64,000 bases of DNA from NCBI RefSeq assembly GCF_015694705.1, contig NZ_JADQDR010000012.1, positions 62,001 through 126,000 of the forward strand, given 5' to 3'. The stretch comes from Pontibacter rufus (lineage in GTDB: Bacteria; Bacteroidota; Bacteroidia; Cytophagales; Hymenobacteraceae). Position 1 is the first letter of the stretch; every line of letters starts with the position of its first letter. The notes under the pieces are model-generated. The model ran no database searches. It was not told the origin of the DNA and was given only the letters and a program-made list of their open reading frames with translations. The position numbers and the translations under genes are program-made. Positions 40,565 to 49,359 of the stretch are shown here, in pieces.

Positions 40565-41560
40565 TTATCTAAACTTAGGACTTCTGATTCTGGGAGGCAC
40601 AATATAACTCAGGGTAAGATTGGTGGTAATGTACCAGTCGTTGCTTGAATCACCGCCTCTAGACGTGTTCACGGATGAGCCATATCCCGGCACCACATCG
40701 TATACTGTGCCACTCGGATCTTCTACTGTATCAAATCCGCTTTCGGCGCTCCTGTCTGATAGAATGGCCGATGCTTTGTCGTTAACGCCTGCATAATCGC
40801 TCAGGAACAAGGCTTTATCTACATAGGAGGTACTTACGTCGTCCAGGTAGTCTGTAAACGTTTTTCGCCAGCTTACTTCCAGGCTTATGTCCAGGCGGGT
40901 GTTTATCTTGTAGCGGGCGCCCAGCCCAAACGGAATGGCAATCTGCAGGCGTTTGTAGGGGGCGGGATACGTTCCTGCATCGCCGGCAAACTGCCCTTCG
41001 GTGCCCAGTGGCTGCAGTTCGTACCATCCTGTGGGTATATCGCTGGCAGGATCAAGGCCCGGGCGCGAACCGTTCTCGTAGTATGCTTTTGGGTTGTGAT
41101 GAAATACAGCTACTCCCAGAAATGCGTATGGCACAAAATCCGGCCGGAGGCGGTAAGACCTGCGGTTCTCAAGCAAATCGAAGACAGCTACGGCGCTCAA
41201 TTCTTTGATGTCGTTCCGGAATGACAGGTTACGCTTGTAGCGGCCCAGGTTCTCTCCTTCGTTTGCAGATGCGCTCACGGCATCGTCTCCTATAATACGG
41301 CCCCAGTTAAAAGCACCTCTAACAGCTATATGTGGCCCCAGCCGATGTGCATAGCTAAGGCCTATGGTTGGCCGGGTTGATTTAAAGCGAAGGCTGGTAA
41401 AATCGGGTTCCGGCACAATGTCGCCAAAGTAGTTCATCGCTCCTACGCTCACCCCCACACTGCCGTAGCGTTGTTCTTTGATATAGCGCTGTGCATCTGC
41501 CTCTGTAGCAAACACAGCAAGCGCAAAGAAAAGTAACGCAAGGGTAAATGATCTGCTCAT
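40565..41560 (-). CDS. PorG-like (DUF6089) outer membrane protein, larger paralogue
   Basis: 331 residues. Signal peptide MSRSFTLALLFFALAVFATEADAQ (quoted: FALAVFATEADAQ), then SVGVSVGAMNYFGDI, ELSAVAVFDLLENR, FVPYAFLGVAVFHHNPKAY, QIAIPFGLGARYKI, LDISLEVSWRKTFTDYLDDV and NDWYITTNLTLSYIV. The same strand order as the neighbour identifies it as a paralogue, with two insertions, one after the HHNPKAY strand and one near the C-terminus (residues ~255-300). Tandem PorG-like genes suggest division of labour or redundancy; its own role is unknown. It lies 48 bp upstream of porG, likely co-transcribed. Confidence 0.8.
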   Translation of the reverse strand: MSRSFTLALLFFALAVFATEADAQRYIKEQRYGSVGVSVGAMNYFGDIVPEPDFTSLRFKSTRPTIGLSYAHRLGPHIAVRGAFNWGRIIGDDAVSASANEGENLGRYKRNLSFRNDIKELSAVAVFDLLENRRSYRLRPDFVPYAFLGVAVFHHNPKAYYENGSRPGLDPASDIPTGWYELQPLGTEGQFAGDAGTYPAPYKRLQIAIPFGLGARYKINTRLDISLEVSWRKTFTDYLDDVSTSYVDKALFLSDYAGVNDKASAILSDRSAESGFDTVEDPSGTVYDVVPGYGSSVNTSRGGDSSNDWYITTNLTLSYIVPPRIRSPKFR

Positions 41561-41753
41561 AAGTTAAAGACATCTAAAGGAATGGTATTTCACCGGGATT
41601 ACAAGTATACGCGCACAAGCATCAGGGCTATGGCTATAAGCAGTTGATATTAAAGTGCTTGCTCAGGATGGATAATTTAGAATTCAATTTAATGCACGAC
41701 AAAAATAAGGATAAAACCTTTCTAAAGAAATAACACTATATATTTATCTTGTA

Positions 41754-42641
41754 TTACCCTAACAAATTATTGCGCTTATCTAATCCCCAGTTTAATTTAC
41801 TACGCAGTGTAGACAAAAAGTTAACGTGGTGCAGCTTTATCAGCCGGGCCACAAAGCTTTCGCGCCTCACGGCTAACTGCAGGTTCATGTCCACGGCAGT
41901 TGATCTGGAATCCAGCGAAGCCAGGTAACTACTGCTACGGCCTTCTACTTCAAACGAAAGCACACTTTTATCAGACACAATCATGGGCCGTACGTTCAGG
42001 TTATGCGGGCACACGGGCGAAATAACAAAATTATTGGTTTGCGGCAATACCAAAGGCCCGCCACAGCTAAGCGAATAGCCCGTGGAGCCCGTTGGCGTGG
42101 CTACTACCAGCCCGTCGGCCCAGTAAGAGTTCAGGTACTCCCCATCTAAATACGTGTGCACCACTATCATAGACGAAGTATCGCGCTTTAACAGGCTAAA
42201 CTCGTTCAGGCCAAAGTTTATCCCGTCAAATATTTCCTGGTCAGAATCTACCCGGATCAGAGCGCGGTCATCTAAAGTATAATGGCCTTTGTAGAGGGCG
42301 TCAAGCGCCACCTTGATGCTGTCGTAAGGGATGGTGGCCAGAAAGCCGAGCCGGCCCGTGTTAATACCAAGTATAGGAAGTTCCTGGGCGCCCACATAGG
42401 TCACCGTGTCCAGCAAAGTGCCATCGCCTCCGATGCTCAGCACCACGTTCACGCCTTCCAGCTTATCGCCGCGCTTAAAGGTTTCGATGCCTAAAGGCAG
42501 CTTAATCGTGTTTTTCAGGTATAAATAAAAGTGCTCCACCACAACCAGCACGGCCTGCCGGCGCTGCAGCTCATCAAAAAGTTCCTGTACAAAAGGCGCG
42601 ATGTGCTCACTGAAGGGTCTGCCAAGTATAGCTATTTTCAT
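41754..42641 (-). CDS. nadK: NAD kinase
   Basis: Phosphorylates NAD to NADP. 295 residues, normal. Key motifs: LSIGGDGTLLDTV (GGDG, ~70-82), LGINTGRLGFLATI (~95-108), FGLNEFSLLKRDTSSMI (NE/D motif), and VATPTGSTGYSLSCGGPLV (~182-200) that binds NAD. The C-terminus (SLDSRSTAVDMNLQLAVRR) is typical. It is separated from the CBS/hydrolase group by 80 bp. No promoter consensus noticed. Confidence 0.96.
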   Translation of the reverse strand: MKIAILGRPFSEHIAPFVQELFDELQRRQAVLVVVEHFYLYLKNTIKLPLGIETFKRGDKLEGVNVVLSIGGDGTLLDTVTYVGAQELPILGINTGRLGFLATIPYDSIKVALDALYKGHYTLDDRALIRVDSDQEIFDGINFGLNEFSLLKRDTSSMIVVHTYLDGEYLNSYWADGLVVATPTGSTGYSLSCGGPLVLPQTNNFVISPVCPHNLNVRPMIVSDKSVLSFEVEGRSSSYLASLDSRSTAVDMNLQLAVRRESFVARLIKLHHVNFLSTLRSKLNWGLDKRNNLLG

Positions 42642-42723
42642 AGATGAAAAGACACAGGTATCCGGATATTAAACATAAGATTCTTTTACTGTTAGCTGCT
42701 TTCGGCTACTTATACTTCTATAC

Positions 42724-44124
42724 TTAAAACGGAAAACGCCCGCCAAAGTAAAGCCCGCTGTCGCCTTCACGGTTTATGGCGTATTCCATCCGCAGAACTA
42801 TGTCGTAAAATGTAACCACATGCAGCCCCAGGCCGCCACCCGCCAGCAGGCGGTTTGCAAGTGGGTTGTATTGCGCAAAGGTCTTATCTGCCACGTAGCC
42901 TGCATCCGTAAAAGCATTTAAGTATACTGCCAGCGGTATGCTGTTAAACTTCGGATTGTTGATAAAGGTAAGCCTTATGCTTTTAATATCCACCAACAGG
43001 CGCGACAATCCCTGCTTAAAAAGGGCATAGTGCTGCCCGCCCACCACGTACAGCTCATATCCGCGAACCAGCGACCGGAAGCCCAGCGCCGCATTATCCG
43101 CAAAGGCATAATGCCGGGCCAGGCGCAGTTGCCCCTCTGCTCCTATGGTATAGTATAGCTTAGCAGATAGTTTGGCATAATCTACATACTTTGCCCGGAT
43201 GGTGGTATACGGCGAGCCGCTGTTGTGCAGGAAGAATGTCTGGCCAACAGCGGCCTCAAAATAGCTGCCCGACAAGAGGTAGGCAAATGTATTGCGCAGG
43301 TTAATGACTTTAGACACTTCCAGCCGCAGGTATTGCCGTTCACGCATACCGTTGCCATAGTATGCGGGGTTCAGGCGCGCTACTGTGTCAGAGATACTCT
43401 CGGTGTGGTAAGCCAGCGTAAGCGCCTCCTGCCGCTGCACGCTTTGGCGGTGCAGCAGCGCGGCCGCAAAGGAAGTACGCCGGATAGGCAAGCCCTGCTC
43501 CTGCTCGTAAAAAACCTGCCTGTTTTGCCTGTTGGTATAATTGATGGTGCGGCTGCGGTAATCAAACGCGCCGACCTCGATCCCTAATTTGTTGTTGCGG
43601 CTGATATAAGGCACGCGGTATACCAGTTCTAACCACCGGTTAAAGCCACGCTGCACTTTTAGCCGCACATCCTCGTTGCGCCCCCTGAAGTTGCGCTTCA
43701 CCAGGTTAAGGCCATAGTCGATGCGGCTCCAGTCTTCCTTCTCCAGCCAGGCATTAAAATTACGGTCAGCAAAATCAAAAATAGGAATGGGGTACAGGTA
43801 GTAGCGCTCCTGCACCAGGTAAGTTACCAGCACCTGCCCCTGCAGGCAAGTATAAGTATAGCTGACACTGTGAAAGAGGCGCAGGTTAAAGAGCCGTTTG
43901 CGGTTGTCCTCCAGCAGGGGCTCCAGCTCATTCGTGGCTACTGTATCGCCGGATGCAAAAGTTAATTCCTGCAGCAGCACCTGTGCTTTGGTGTCGTGGT
44001 TGCCCTGCAGTGCTATACCCGTTATCACCACTGTAGGCGGATCGCAGGGCATGGCTATAACCACACGTTGCAGCAACATCAGAAGCAGGAAAATACAGGA
44101 GCGCAGTTGCACCACTTCTGCCAC
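42724..44124 (-). CDS. BamA/TamA-like outer membrane protein with one POTRA-like domain
   Basis: 466 residues, about half the size of BamA. Signal-like N-terminus (SCIFLLLMLLQRVVIAMP), one POTRA-like unit at ~30-110 (VVITGIALQGNHDTKAQVLL, LEPLLEDNRKRLFNLRLFHS), then a beta-barrel rich in aromatic strands (DRNFNAWLEKEDWSRIDYGLN ...), with a C-terminal strand ending YFGGRFPF. The start is GTG at 44124, three bases after the stop of the CBS gene, so it is part of that operon. It could be an outer-membrane translocon or lipid/protein exporter of the TamA/ShlB type; cargo unknown. Confidence 0.8.
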   Translation of the reverse strand: MAEVVQLRSCIFLLLMLLQRVVIAMPCDPPTVVITGIALQGNHDTKAQVLLQELTFASGDTVATNELEPLLEDNRKRLFNLRLFHSVSYTYTCLQGQVLVTYLVQERYYLYPIPIFDFADRNFNAWLEKEDWSRIDYGLNLVKRNFRGRNEDVRLKVQRGFNRWLELVYRVPYISRNNKLGIEVGAFDYRSRTINYTNRQNRQVFYEQEQGLPIRRTSFAAALLHRQSVQRQEALTLAYHTESISDTVARLNPAYYGNGMRERQYLRLEVSKVINLRNTFAYLLSGSYFEAAVGQTFFLHNSGSPYTTIRAKYVDYAKLSAKLYYTIGAEGQLRLARHYAFADNAALGFRSLVRGYELYVVGGQHYALFKQGLSRLLVDIKSIRLTFINNPKFNSIPLAVYLNAFTDAGYVADKTFAQYNPLANRLLAGGGLGLHVVTFYDIVLRMEYAINREGDSGLYFGGRFPF

Positions 44125-44127
44125 CGG

Positions 44128-44793
44128 CTAAATGTCGAGGTACTTGAGGAGCATATCCAGCCGGTCGCGGCCCACATCATACTTGGCGCCATCGTTAAAC
44201 TGAGCCGTAATGCGGTATTCGAAGCGCTCGAGGGTGGCAATAATGCGGGTAAGGTCAGACGCATTTAACTTCAACGTCAGTTTGATTTGGTAGGGGTCCA
44301 GCTCGTCCGGCGACACGTAGGCGCTGAGTATCTTTACGTTTTCCTCTTCTATCAGGCGGCTGATCTGGGCCAGCGAATAGTCGCGCTCTGCCATGGACAG
44401 CACCAGGATGCTACCCTGCCCCTGCAGGGCCGACATCTGCCCGAAAGCGGCCAGCGTATCGTTTATGGTGATGATACCAACGTAATCCTGATCCTCGTCG
44501 AACACCACCACCACCTGGATTTTATTTTTGATGGCTGCCTCCATCACATCATAAAAATGCTGGTGCTGCTGCACGTGTACGTCCTGGTATTCCAGTGTTA
44601 CTTCTTTCAGCGGCAGGCTGCGGTCGTCCAGTTCAATCAGGTTATGCTCGGTTGCCAGCCCCAGGTACCTGCGGTTGCTGACCACGGGCAGTTCGTTTAC
44701 GTGGAACTCATCCATCCAACGCAGGGCTTTCTCCACGGTGTCATACAGCTTCAGCGGCGGAATCATTTGGTTGATGAGTTCTTCTGCTATCAT
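44128..44793 (-). CDS. CBS-domain pair protein
   Basis: 221 residues. Two CBS motifs: residues ~8-55 (LYDTVEKALRWMDEFHVNEL, PVVSNRRYLGLATEHNLI) and ~75-125 (FYDVMEAAIKNKIQVVVVFD, DYVGIITINDTLAAF). The C-terminal part (~135-210: GSILVLSMAERDYSLAQISR, ...DLTRIIATLERFEYRI) looks like an ACT-type domain. Such proteins bind adenosine nucleotides and act as energy sensors; the partner is not evident. The start overlaps the hydrolase stop by 4 bases (ATGA), so the two are translationally coupled. Confidence 0.87.
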   Translation of the reverse strand: MIAEELINQMIPPLKLYDTVEKALRWMDEFHVNELPVVSNRRYLGLATEHNLIELDDRSLPLKEVTLEYQDVHVQQHQHFYDVMEAAIKNKIQVVVVFDEDQDYVGIITINDTLAAFGQMSALQGQGSILVLSMAERDYSLAQISRLIEEENVKILSAYVSPDELDPYQIKLTLKLNASDLTRIIATLERFEYRITAQFNDGAKYDVGRDRLDMLLKYLDI

Positions 44794-45566
44794 GTGGCTG
44801 GTGCGTTTATCGCTTCTTTTTGTAAAAACTTCTCTAAAATACTATTAAACTTCTCCGGATGTTCCATCATAGGAGCATGGCCGCAATGGTCGATAAAATG
44901 CAGCTCTGAATTTGGCATCAGGCGGTTAAACTCATGCCCTACCAGCGGCGGCGTAATGGTGTCGTTCAGCCCCCATATCAACAACGTAGGCACCTGAATA
45001 TTTGTGATATCCTTGGCCATGTTATGCCGCTGCGCCGATTTGGCGATAGCGATGATACGCAGGCACTTGGCGTTGCTGTTGGTAATTCCGAATACTTCAT
45101 CTACCAGTTCCTGCGTGGCCGTGGCGGGATCGTAGAACGTATACTCTACACGTTCTTTTACATACTCATAGTTGCCTCGCTTCGGAAAAGATCCGCCCAT
45201 CGAATCCTCGAACAGTCCGGAACTGCCCGTGAGCACCAGGCGCTTTACCTTAGAAGGATTTTTTAAAGTATACACCAGCGCCACATGCCCGCCCAGCGAG
45301 TTGCCGAGCACCGTCATGCCCGTCAGTTTCTTTAAGTTTACAAAATCCTCTACAAACGATACCAGCCCGGGTACGCCCGCCTTGTGCAGGGCCATTTCAT
45401 AGATAGGCATCAGCGGGATAACGACACGATAATTCCTGGAAAAATGTTCTACCACGCCATTCCAGTTACTCAGCGCGCCAAACAGGCCGTGCAACAACAG
45501 CAGCACTTCGCCCTGCCCCTCGTCTATATACGCAAACTCGCCTTCTTGTCTGATTTGTAGATCCAT
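44790..45566 (-). CDS. Alpha/beta hydrolase
   Basis: 258 residues. Oxyanion-hole motif LLLLHGLFGALSNW (~22-35), nucleophile elbow TVLGNSLGGHVAL (~91-103), acid Asp in LIWGLNDTITPP (~205) and the catalytic His in DHCGHAPMMEHPEKF (~233). So the catalytic triad is complete. Substrate is unknown; esterase or C-C hydrolase both possible. It is first in the hydrolase-CBS-barrel operon. Confidence 0.88.
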   Translation of the reverse strand: MDLQIRQEGEFAYIDEGQGEVLLLLHGLFGALSNWNGVVEHFSRNYRVVIPLMPIYEMALHKAGVPGLVSFVEDFVNLKKLTGMTVLGNSLGGHVALVYTLKNPSKVKRLVLTGSSGLFEDSMGGSFPKRGNYEYVKERVEYTFYDPATATQELVDEVFGITNSNAKCLRIIAIAKSAQRHNMAKDITNIQVPTLLIWGLNDTITPPLVGHEFNRLMPNSELHFIDHCGHAPMMEHPEKFNSILEKFLQKEAINAPAT

Positions 45567-45616
45567 TTCGTGTGAGAAGCTATGTAAAAAATTCGTGATT
45601 TGAAAGTATACGATAT

Positions 45617-46186
45617 TTATACTATAATATTAACAATACTAAGCCAATTTTGGAGCATATGCAACCCATAAGTAGTGAGTGCAGCCTCCGGGTGAAACTG
45701 CAGGGCATAGATTGGAAGTGCTTTGTGTCGGAACGCCATCAACTCTCCATCGGGCGTATGCGCCAGTGGTACAAGGGTTTGGGGCATGTGCCGCAGCACC
45801 AGAGAATGATAACGCACCACCGGCATCGTGGCAGGCAGCCCTGCAAAAATCGGATCAGCTACGCAGGCTATGTCAGATATTTTGCCATGCATGGGTCTTA
45901 GCGCCTTCTCCAGCTTCGCCCCGAAGAATTCGCCCAGGGCCTGGTGGCCCAGGCATATGCCCAGCATCGGCACCCGCCTGTGGTAATGTTGTATCACATC
46001 CATCAGGTGGCCCGCCTGCTGCGGCACACCTGGCCCTGGCGACAGCACGACAGCCGTAACCGGCAGTTGTTTCAGCACAGCCAACGGCACATCATTGCGC
46101 ACCACTTTTGCCTCTACACCCAGCTGTCCGAAATAATCGACCAGGTTATAAGTAAACGAATCGAAGTTATCGAGGAGCAGAAGCAT
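45617..46186 (-). CDS. Anthranilate/aminodeoxychorismate synthase component II (glutamine amidotransferase)
   Basis: 189 residues. Class I glutaminase supplying ammonia to anthranilate or aminodeoxychorismate synthase. Motifs: LLLDNFDSFTYNLVDYF (3-19), VLSPGPGVP (~46-54), the nucleophile Cys in LGICLGHQALGEFFG (~75-89), HGKISDI, VRYHSLV and the His-Glu pair in ALQFHPEAALT (~167). It is alone here, without a component I or other trp genes, so TrpG and PabA cannot be told apart; a dual role is possible. An inverted repeat starts 4 bp upstream of its start codon. Confidence 0.92.
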   Translation of the reverse strand: MLLLLDNFDSFTYNLVDYFGQLGVEAKVVRNDVPLAVLKQLPVTAVVLSPGPGVPQQAGHLMDVIQHYHRRVPMLGICLGHQALGEFFGAKLEKALRPMHGKISDIACVADPIFAGLPATMPVVRYHSLVLRHMPQTLVPLAHTPDGELMAFRHKALPIYALQFHPEAALTTYGLHMLQNWLSIVNIIV

Positions 46187-46190
46187 GATT

Positions 46191-46363
46191 TTAATGTGCT
46201 GATTGTTTAATGTACTGATATGCTAATAGAATAATATGCTAGTGGCTTAGGCTCTATAACCCTCGTCTACTTTGCGCGGGAATACCCTAAAATAAAATCA
46301 GCAGCACATTAAATAAATTAGGGATCATCAACATATTAACTCATTAAGCAATTAGCACATTAA
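46191..46363. repeat. Inverted pair of TTAATGTGCTGATTG repeats
   Basis: 46191-46212 (TTAATGTGCTGATTGTTTAATG, 22 bases) and 46342-46363 are inverted copies with 20 of 22 matching; a further CAGCACATTAAA copy is at 46302-46313. The interior has no ORF. The right arm covers the cvpA stop codon. The design is like the TTAGAY arms of the S23 cassette at 1367-1794. Confidence 0.6.
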
Positions 46364-46878
46364 AAGTGCTGCTTCAGCGAGAAGACGAGCGCCTTTACAA
46401 ACGGAAGCACATAGCTTAGGATGTCCAGCGCGAAAGGTGTGGTTTTAAGTACTACCGGGTATACCACCGAGGCATCGGCTGTTTCTTTGGTGATGCTGAT
46501 ACCGGCTATATCAGCCACATAAAGCAGCAGGCTCAGCGCCACGCACCACTTCAGCGCACCCAGTATGGCACCCAGCACGTTGTCGAACAAGCCGAACGGC
46601 GTAAAATCAACGACCTTTTTGAGCAGCAATCCCACCAGGCGCACCAGCAGCACAATGCCCACAAACACCACCAGAAAGGTAACGAAAGGCAGCAGCCCAT
46701 GCACATCGCCAATAAAGCTTTCCATCACGGGCAAAGCCGTGTCCAGCAGTTTGAGCCCGCCAAGTATGGCCAGCACCAGCGCCACCAACGATATCAGCTC
46801 CAGCAGGAGCCCTTTCCGGAAGCCCATAAAAGCCCCGAACGCTATCGGAATAGCCAGAAAAATATCGAATGTACTCAA
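46360..46878 (-). CDS. cvpA: CvpA-family membrane protein
   Basis: 172 residues with four hydrophobic segments (IFLAIPIAFGAFMGFRKG, LVALVLAILGGLKLL, LLPFVTFLVVFVGIVLLVRL, LGAILGALKWCVALSLLLYV), the layout of CvpA, an inner-membrane protein first linked to colicin V production and more generally to envelope integrity. The conserved GFRKGLLLELI motif at ~19-29 and FGLFDNVLGAILGALKW at ~97-113 support the call. Its exact function is not established. Confidence 0.88.
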   Translation of the reverse strand: MSTFDIFLAIPIAFGAFMGFRKGLLLELISLVALVLAILGGLKLLDTALPVMESFIGDVHGLLPFVTFLVVFVGIVLLVRLVGLLLKKVVDFTPFGLFDNVLGAILGALKWCVALSLLLYVADIAGISITKETADASVVYPVVLKTTPFALDILSYVLPFVKALVFSLKQHF

Positions 46879-46973
46879 GGTTAAAAATTAAGCTGATGGT
46901 TATACCTTTGCCTACTTGTATTGTAGCTGCATCCGGAAGCATTCAGTAGGATTCCGGATACAGCCTTTATACT

Positions 46974-47435
46974 TTAAAAATCGGTGTTGTTGAGCAGTTG
47001 GCCAACTGTCTGCGAAATAGCGCGTCCGTCCGCCTGGCCTGCCAGTTCTTTGGAAGCTACGCCCATTACCTTGCCAATATCCGATGGGCCGGTAGCTCCT
47101 ACGCGCTGAATAATTTCTACCAGGCGTATGCGCAAATCACCTTCATCCAACTGCCTGGGCAGGTATTCTTCAATTACAGCCAGTTCATTCAACTCTATCT
47201 CTTCCAGGTCGGTGCGGCCCTGCTGGGCGTAGAGCGCTGCCGATTCGCGGCGCTGTTTGGCTGCCTTCGTCAGCAGCTTCATCTCTGTGTCCTGCGACAG
47301 ATTCGTAATGCCGCCTTTTTCGGTTTCGGCCAGCAGCACCTGCGACTTTATACTTCGCAGCGCCTGCAAGCGTACTTTATCTCTGGCCAGCATGGCTTGT
47401 TTTATGTCCGTATCAACGCGTTCTTTTAAGGTCAT
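46974..47435 (-). CDS. GatB/YqeY domain-containing protein
   Basis: 153 residues. YqeY-type helical protein: LKERVDTDIKQAMLARDKVRLQALR at the start (quoted in part: TDIKQAMLARDKVRLQALR), QRRESAALYAQQGRTDLEE and ELAVIEEYLPRQL in the middle, and SDIGKVMGVASKELAGQADG near the end. YqeY resembles the C-terminal tRNA-binding part of GatB and may help amidotransferase or tRNA-linked work; unproven. A TACCTTTG element with TTG at -33 spacing lies about 140 bp upstream (47578-47571). Confidence 0.92.
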   Translation of the reverse strand: MTLKERVDTDIKQAMLARDKVRLQALRSIKSQVLLAETEKGGITNLSQDTEMKLLTKAAKQRRESAALYAQQGRTDLEEIELNELAVIEEYLPRQLDEGDLRIRLVEIIQRVGATGPSDIGKVMGVASKELAGQADGRAISQTVGQLLNNTDF

Positions 47436-47570
47436 AGTTTTAATTTTTTATGTATTTATAGGTTGAGATGCTGCACCTTATGGTTTAGTTTCTGGTGTAT
47501 ACGCGGCCACAGCCGGGCTTATAGTTAAACATGTTAAACAAAATTCAACTAAATTTAGTCATTTATAGAA

Positions 47571-47601
47571 CAAAGGTATAAACTGGCTGCAGAAGCCACA
47601 A
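47571..47601 (-). promoter_or_regulatory. Promoter TTG-N20-TACCTTTG pointing to the yqeY-like gene
   Basis: On the minus strand TACCTTTG is at 47578-47571 with TTG at 47601-47599. The spacing fits the Bacteroidota consensus, but the implied 5' UTR is about 130 bases. Confidence 0.45.
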
Positions 47602-47612
47602 CATTCCACCTT

Positions 47613-48326
47613 ATGACCAAGCTGAGTGTAAATATAAACAAAATAGCTACGCTTCGGAACGCCCGCGGCGGCGACCGGCCAAATGTAGTGCAGGCTGCCA
47701 GAGATTGTGAACGTTTCGGCGCCCAGGGCATCACCGTGCACCCACGCCCCGACGAGCGCCACATCCGCTACCGCGACGTATATGATTTAAAAGAAGTGGT
47801 TACTACCGAATTTAACATTGAAGGCAACCCGACACCGGACTTTCTTAAGCTGGTAAAAGAGATAAAGCCCGCACAGGCCACACTTGTACCCGACGCACCA
47901 GACGCCATCACCTCCAACGCCGGCTGGGATACACGCAGGTATAAAGATTTTCTGACGGATGTAATACAGGACTTGAAAGCAGACGGCATCCGGGTTTCTA
48001 TTTTTGTTGATCCAGAAGAAAGTATGGTTGAAGGCGCAGCCCTGGTAAATACTGATAGGATTGAGCTCTACACCGAAGCTTATGCCAAAAACTACCACCA
48101 GAACAGAGAAAGAGCTCTTGCGCCCTACCTGGCTGCCGCTCAAAAAGCAAAGGAGTTTGGCCTCGGCCTCAACGCCGGTCACGACCTGGATCTTGACAAC
48201 CTGAAATATCTCAAAGATAACCTGCCGGGGCTGGACGAGGTAAGCATTGGCCACGCCCTTATTTGCGACGCGCTATACCTTGGGCTGGAAAATACGATTC
48301 AGTTATACCTGCGCCAGCTAAAGTAA
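47613..48326 (+). CDS. pdxJ: Pyridoxine 5'-phosphate synthase
   Basis: Ring-closing enzyme of the DXP-dependent vitamin B6 pathway, joining 3-amino-1-hydroxyacetone phosphate and DXP. 237 residues. [20 protein letters not shown] (3-22), [13 protein letters not shown] with the catalytic/phosphate-binding His-Arg (~46-58), [25 protein letters not shown] (~88-104), [23 protein letters not shown] and [16 protein letters not shown]. It is first of pdxJ-mnmH-selD; its stop codon directly touches the mnmH ATG. Confidence 0.96.
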   Translation: MTKLSVNINKIATLRNARGGDRPNVVQAARDCERFGAQGITVHPRPDERHIRYRDVYDLKEVVTTEFNIEGNPTPDFLKLVKEIKPAQATLVPDAPDAITSNAGWDTRRYKDFLTDVIQDLKADGIRVSIFVDPEESMVEGAALVNTDRIELYTEAYAKNYHQNRERALAPYLAAAQKAKEFGLGLNAGHDLDLDNLKYLKDNLPGLDEVSIGHALICDALYLGLENTIQLYLRQLK

Positions 48327-49355
48327 ATGATAAACGCTATCTCCATTCAGGAATTCCTGGAAAAGGCTGAGACTTTGCCTGTGCTGGACGTGCGCGCGCC
48401 CAAAGAGTATGCGGTGGGGCACATGCCGGCAGCACATTCTTTTCCTATTTTTGATGATGCCCAGCGTGCCGTTATCGGCACGGCCTACAAGCAACAGGGC
48501 CACGATCCGGCGGTGCTGCTTGGACTGGATTCCTTTGGCCCCCGCATGTCGGGTTTTGTGAAGGAAGCTAAAAAGCTGGCGAAGGACAAAGAACTGCTGG
48601 TGCATTGCTGGCGCGGCGGTATGCGTAGTGGCGCCATGGCCTGGCTGCTTGATTTCGCCGGGTTTAAAGTATATCTGCTGGAGGGCGGCTACAAAAATTA
48701 CCGCCACCTGATGCAGGAGGCTTTTGCCAAAACCCGGCCTATACTTATACTGGGTGGCCTGACAGGAAGCGGTAAAACCGACCTGCTGCCCTACCTGCAA
48801 AAGCACGACCAGCAATGTATAGATTTGGAAGCTCTGGCCAGCCACAAAGGTTCTGCTTTTGGAAGTATAGATATGCCACCGCAGCCCAGCACCGAACATT
48901 TCGAAAACCTGTTGGGCATGCAGCTGTTAAAACTGAACGACCGGCAACCCCTGTGGCTGGAAGATGAAAGTATAACGATTGGCCGGGTGGTGCTACCCAA
49001 GCCCTTTTTTAACCAGATGCAGCAGGCACCAACCATTGTATTGCAATTACCCAAAAAGCTCCGTGTGCAAAAGCTGGCCCAGGAATATTGCCGCACTGAT
49101 CCTGCCTTACTGGAGGCATCGATCCTCAGAATAAAAAAACGGTTGGGTGGCCTGGCTACCAAAGATGCACTGGCTGCTATTGCCGCCGGCGACATGGAGA
49201 AAATGGTAGAGCTGGCCCTCACCTATTATGATAAAACTTATACGTATGGCCTGGAACAGCGGGAGCATGTGCTTCCGCTGGATCTAACAGGTATAAACCC
49301 CGAAGAGAATGCTGCGCAAGTGCTGCAGCTGGCCCAAAAACATAACCTGATTTAA
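48327..49355 (+). CDS. mnmH: tRNA 2-selenouridine synthase
   Basis: Replaces sulfur by selenium in 2-thiouridine at the wobble position of some tRNAs, via a geranylated intermediate. 342 residues. N-terminal rhodanese domain with the catalytic Cys in [17 protein letters not shown] (~91-107), and a C-terminal P-loop domain, [18 protein letters not shown] (~137-154). It is followed 4 bp later by selD, which makes the selenophosphate it consumes, a strong functional pairing. Confidence 0.95.
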   Translation: MINAISIQEFLEKAETLPVLDVRAPKEYAVGHMPAAHSFPIFDDAQRAVIGTAYKQQGHDPAVLLGLDSFGPRMSGFVKEAKKLAKDKELLVHCWRGGMRSGAMAWLLDFAGFKVYLLEGGYKNYRHLMQEAFAKTRPILILGGLTGSGKTDLLPYLQKHDQQCIDLEALASHKGSAFGSIDMPPQPSTEHFENLLGMQLLKLNDRQPLWLEDESITIGRVVLPKPFFNQMQQAPTIVLQLPKKLRVQKLAQEYCRTDPALLEASILRIKKRLGGLATKDALAAIAAGDMEKMVELALTYYDKTYTYGLEQREHVLPLDLTGINPEENAAQVLQLAQKHNLI

Positions 49356-49359
49356 ATCA

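Noticed and set aside
39746..41560. Complete type IX secretion locus
   Set aside because: Only PorG-like proteins occur; porK/L/M/N, sprA and sprE homologues and T9SS C-terminal cargo signals are not in the window.
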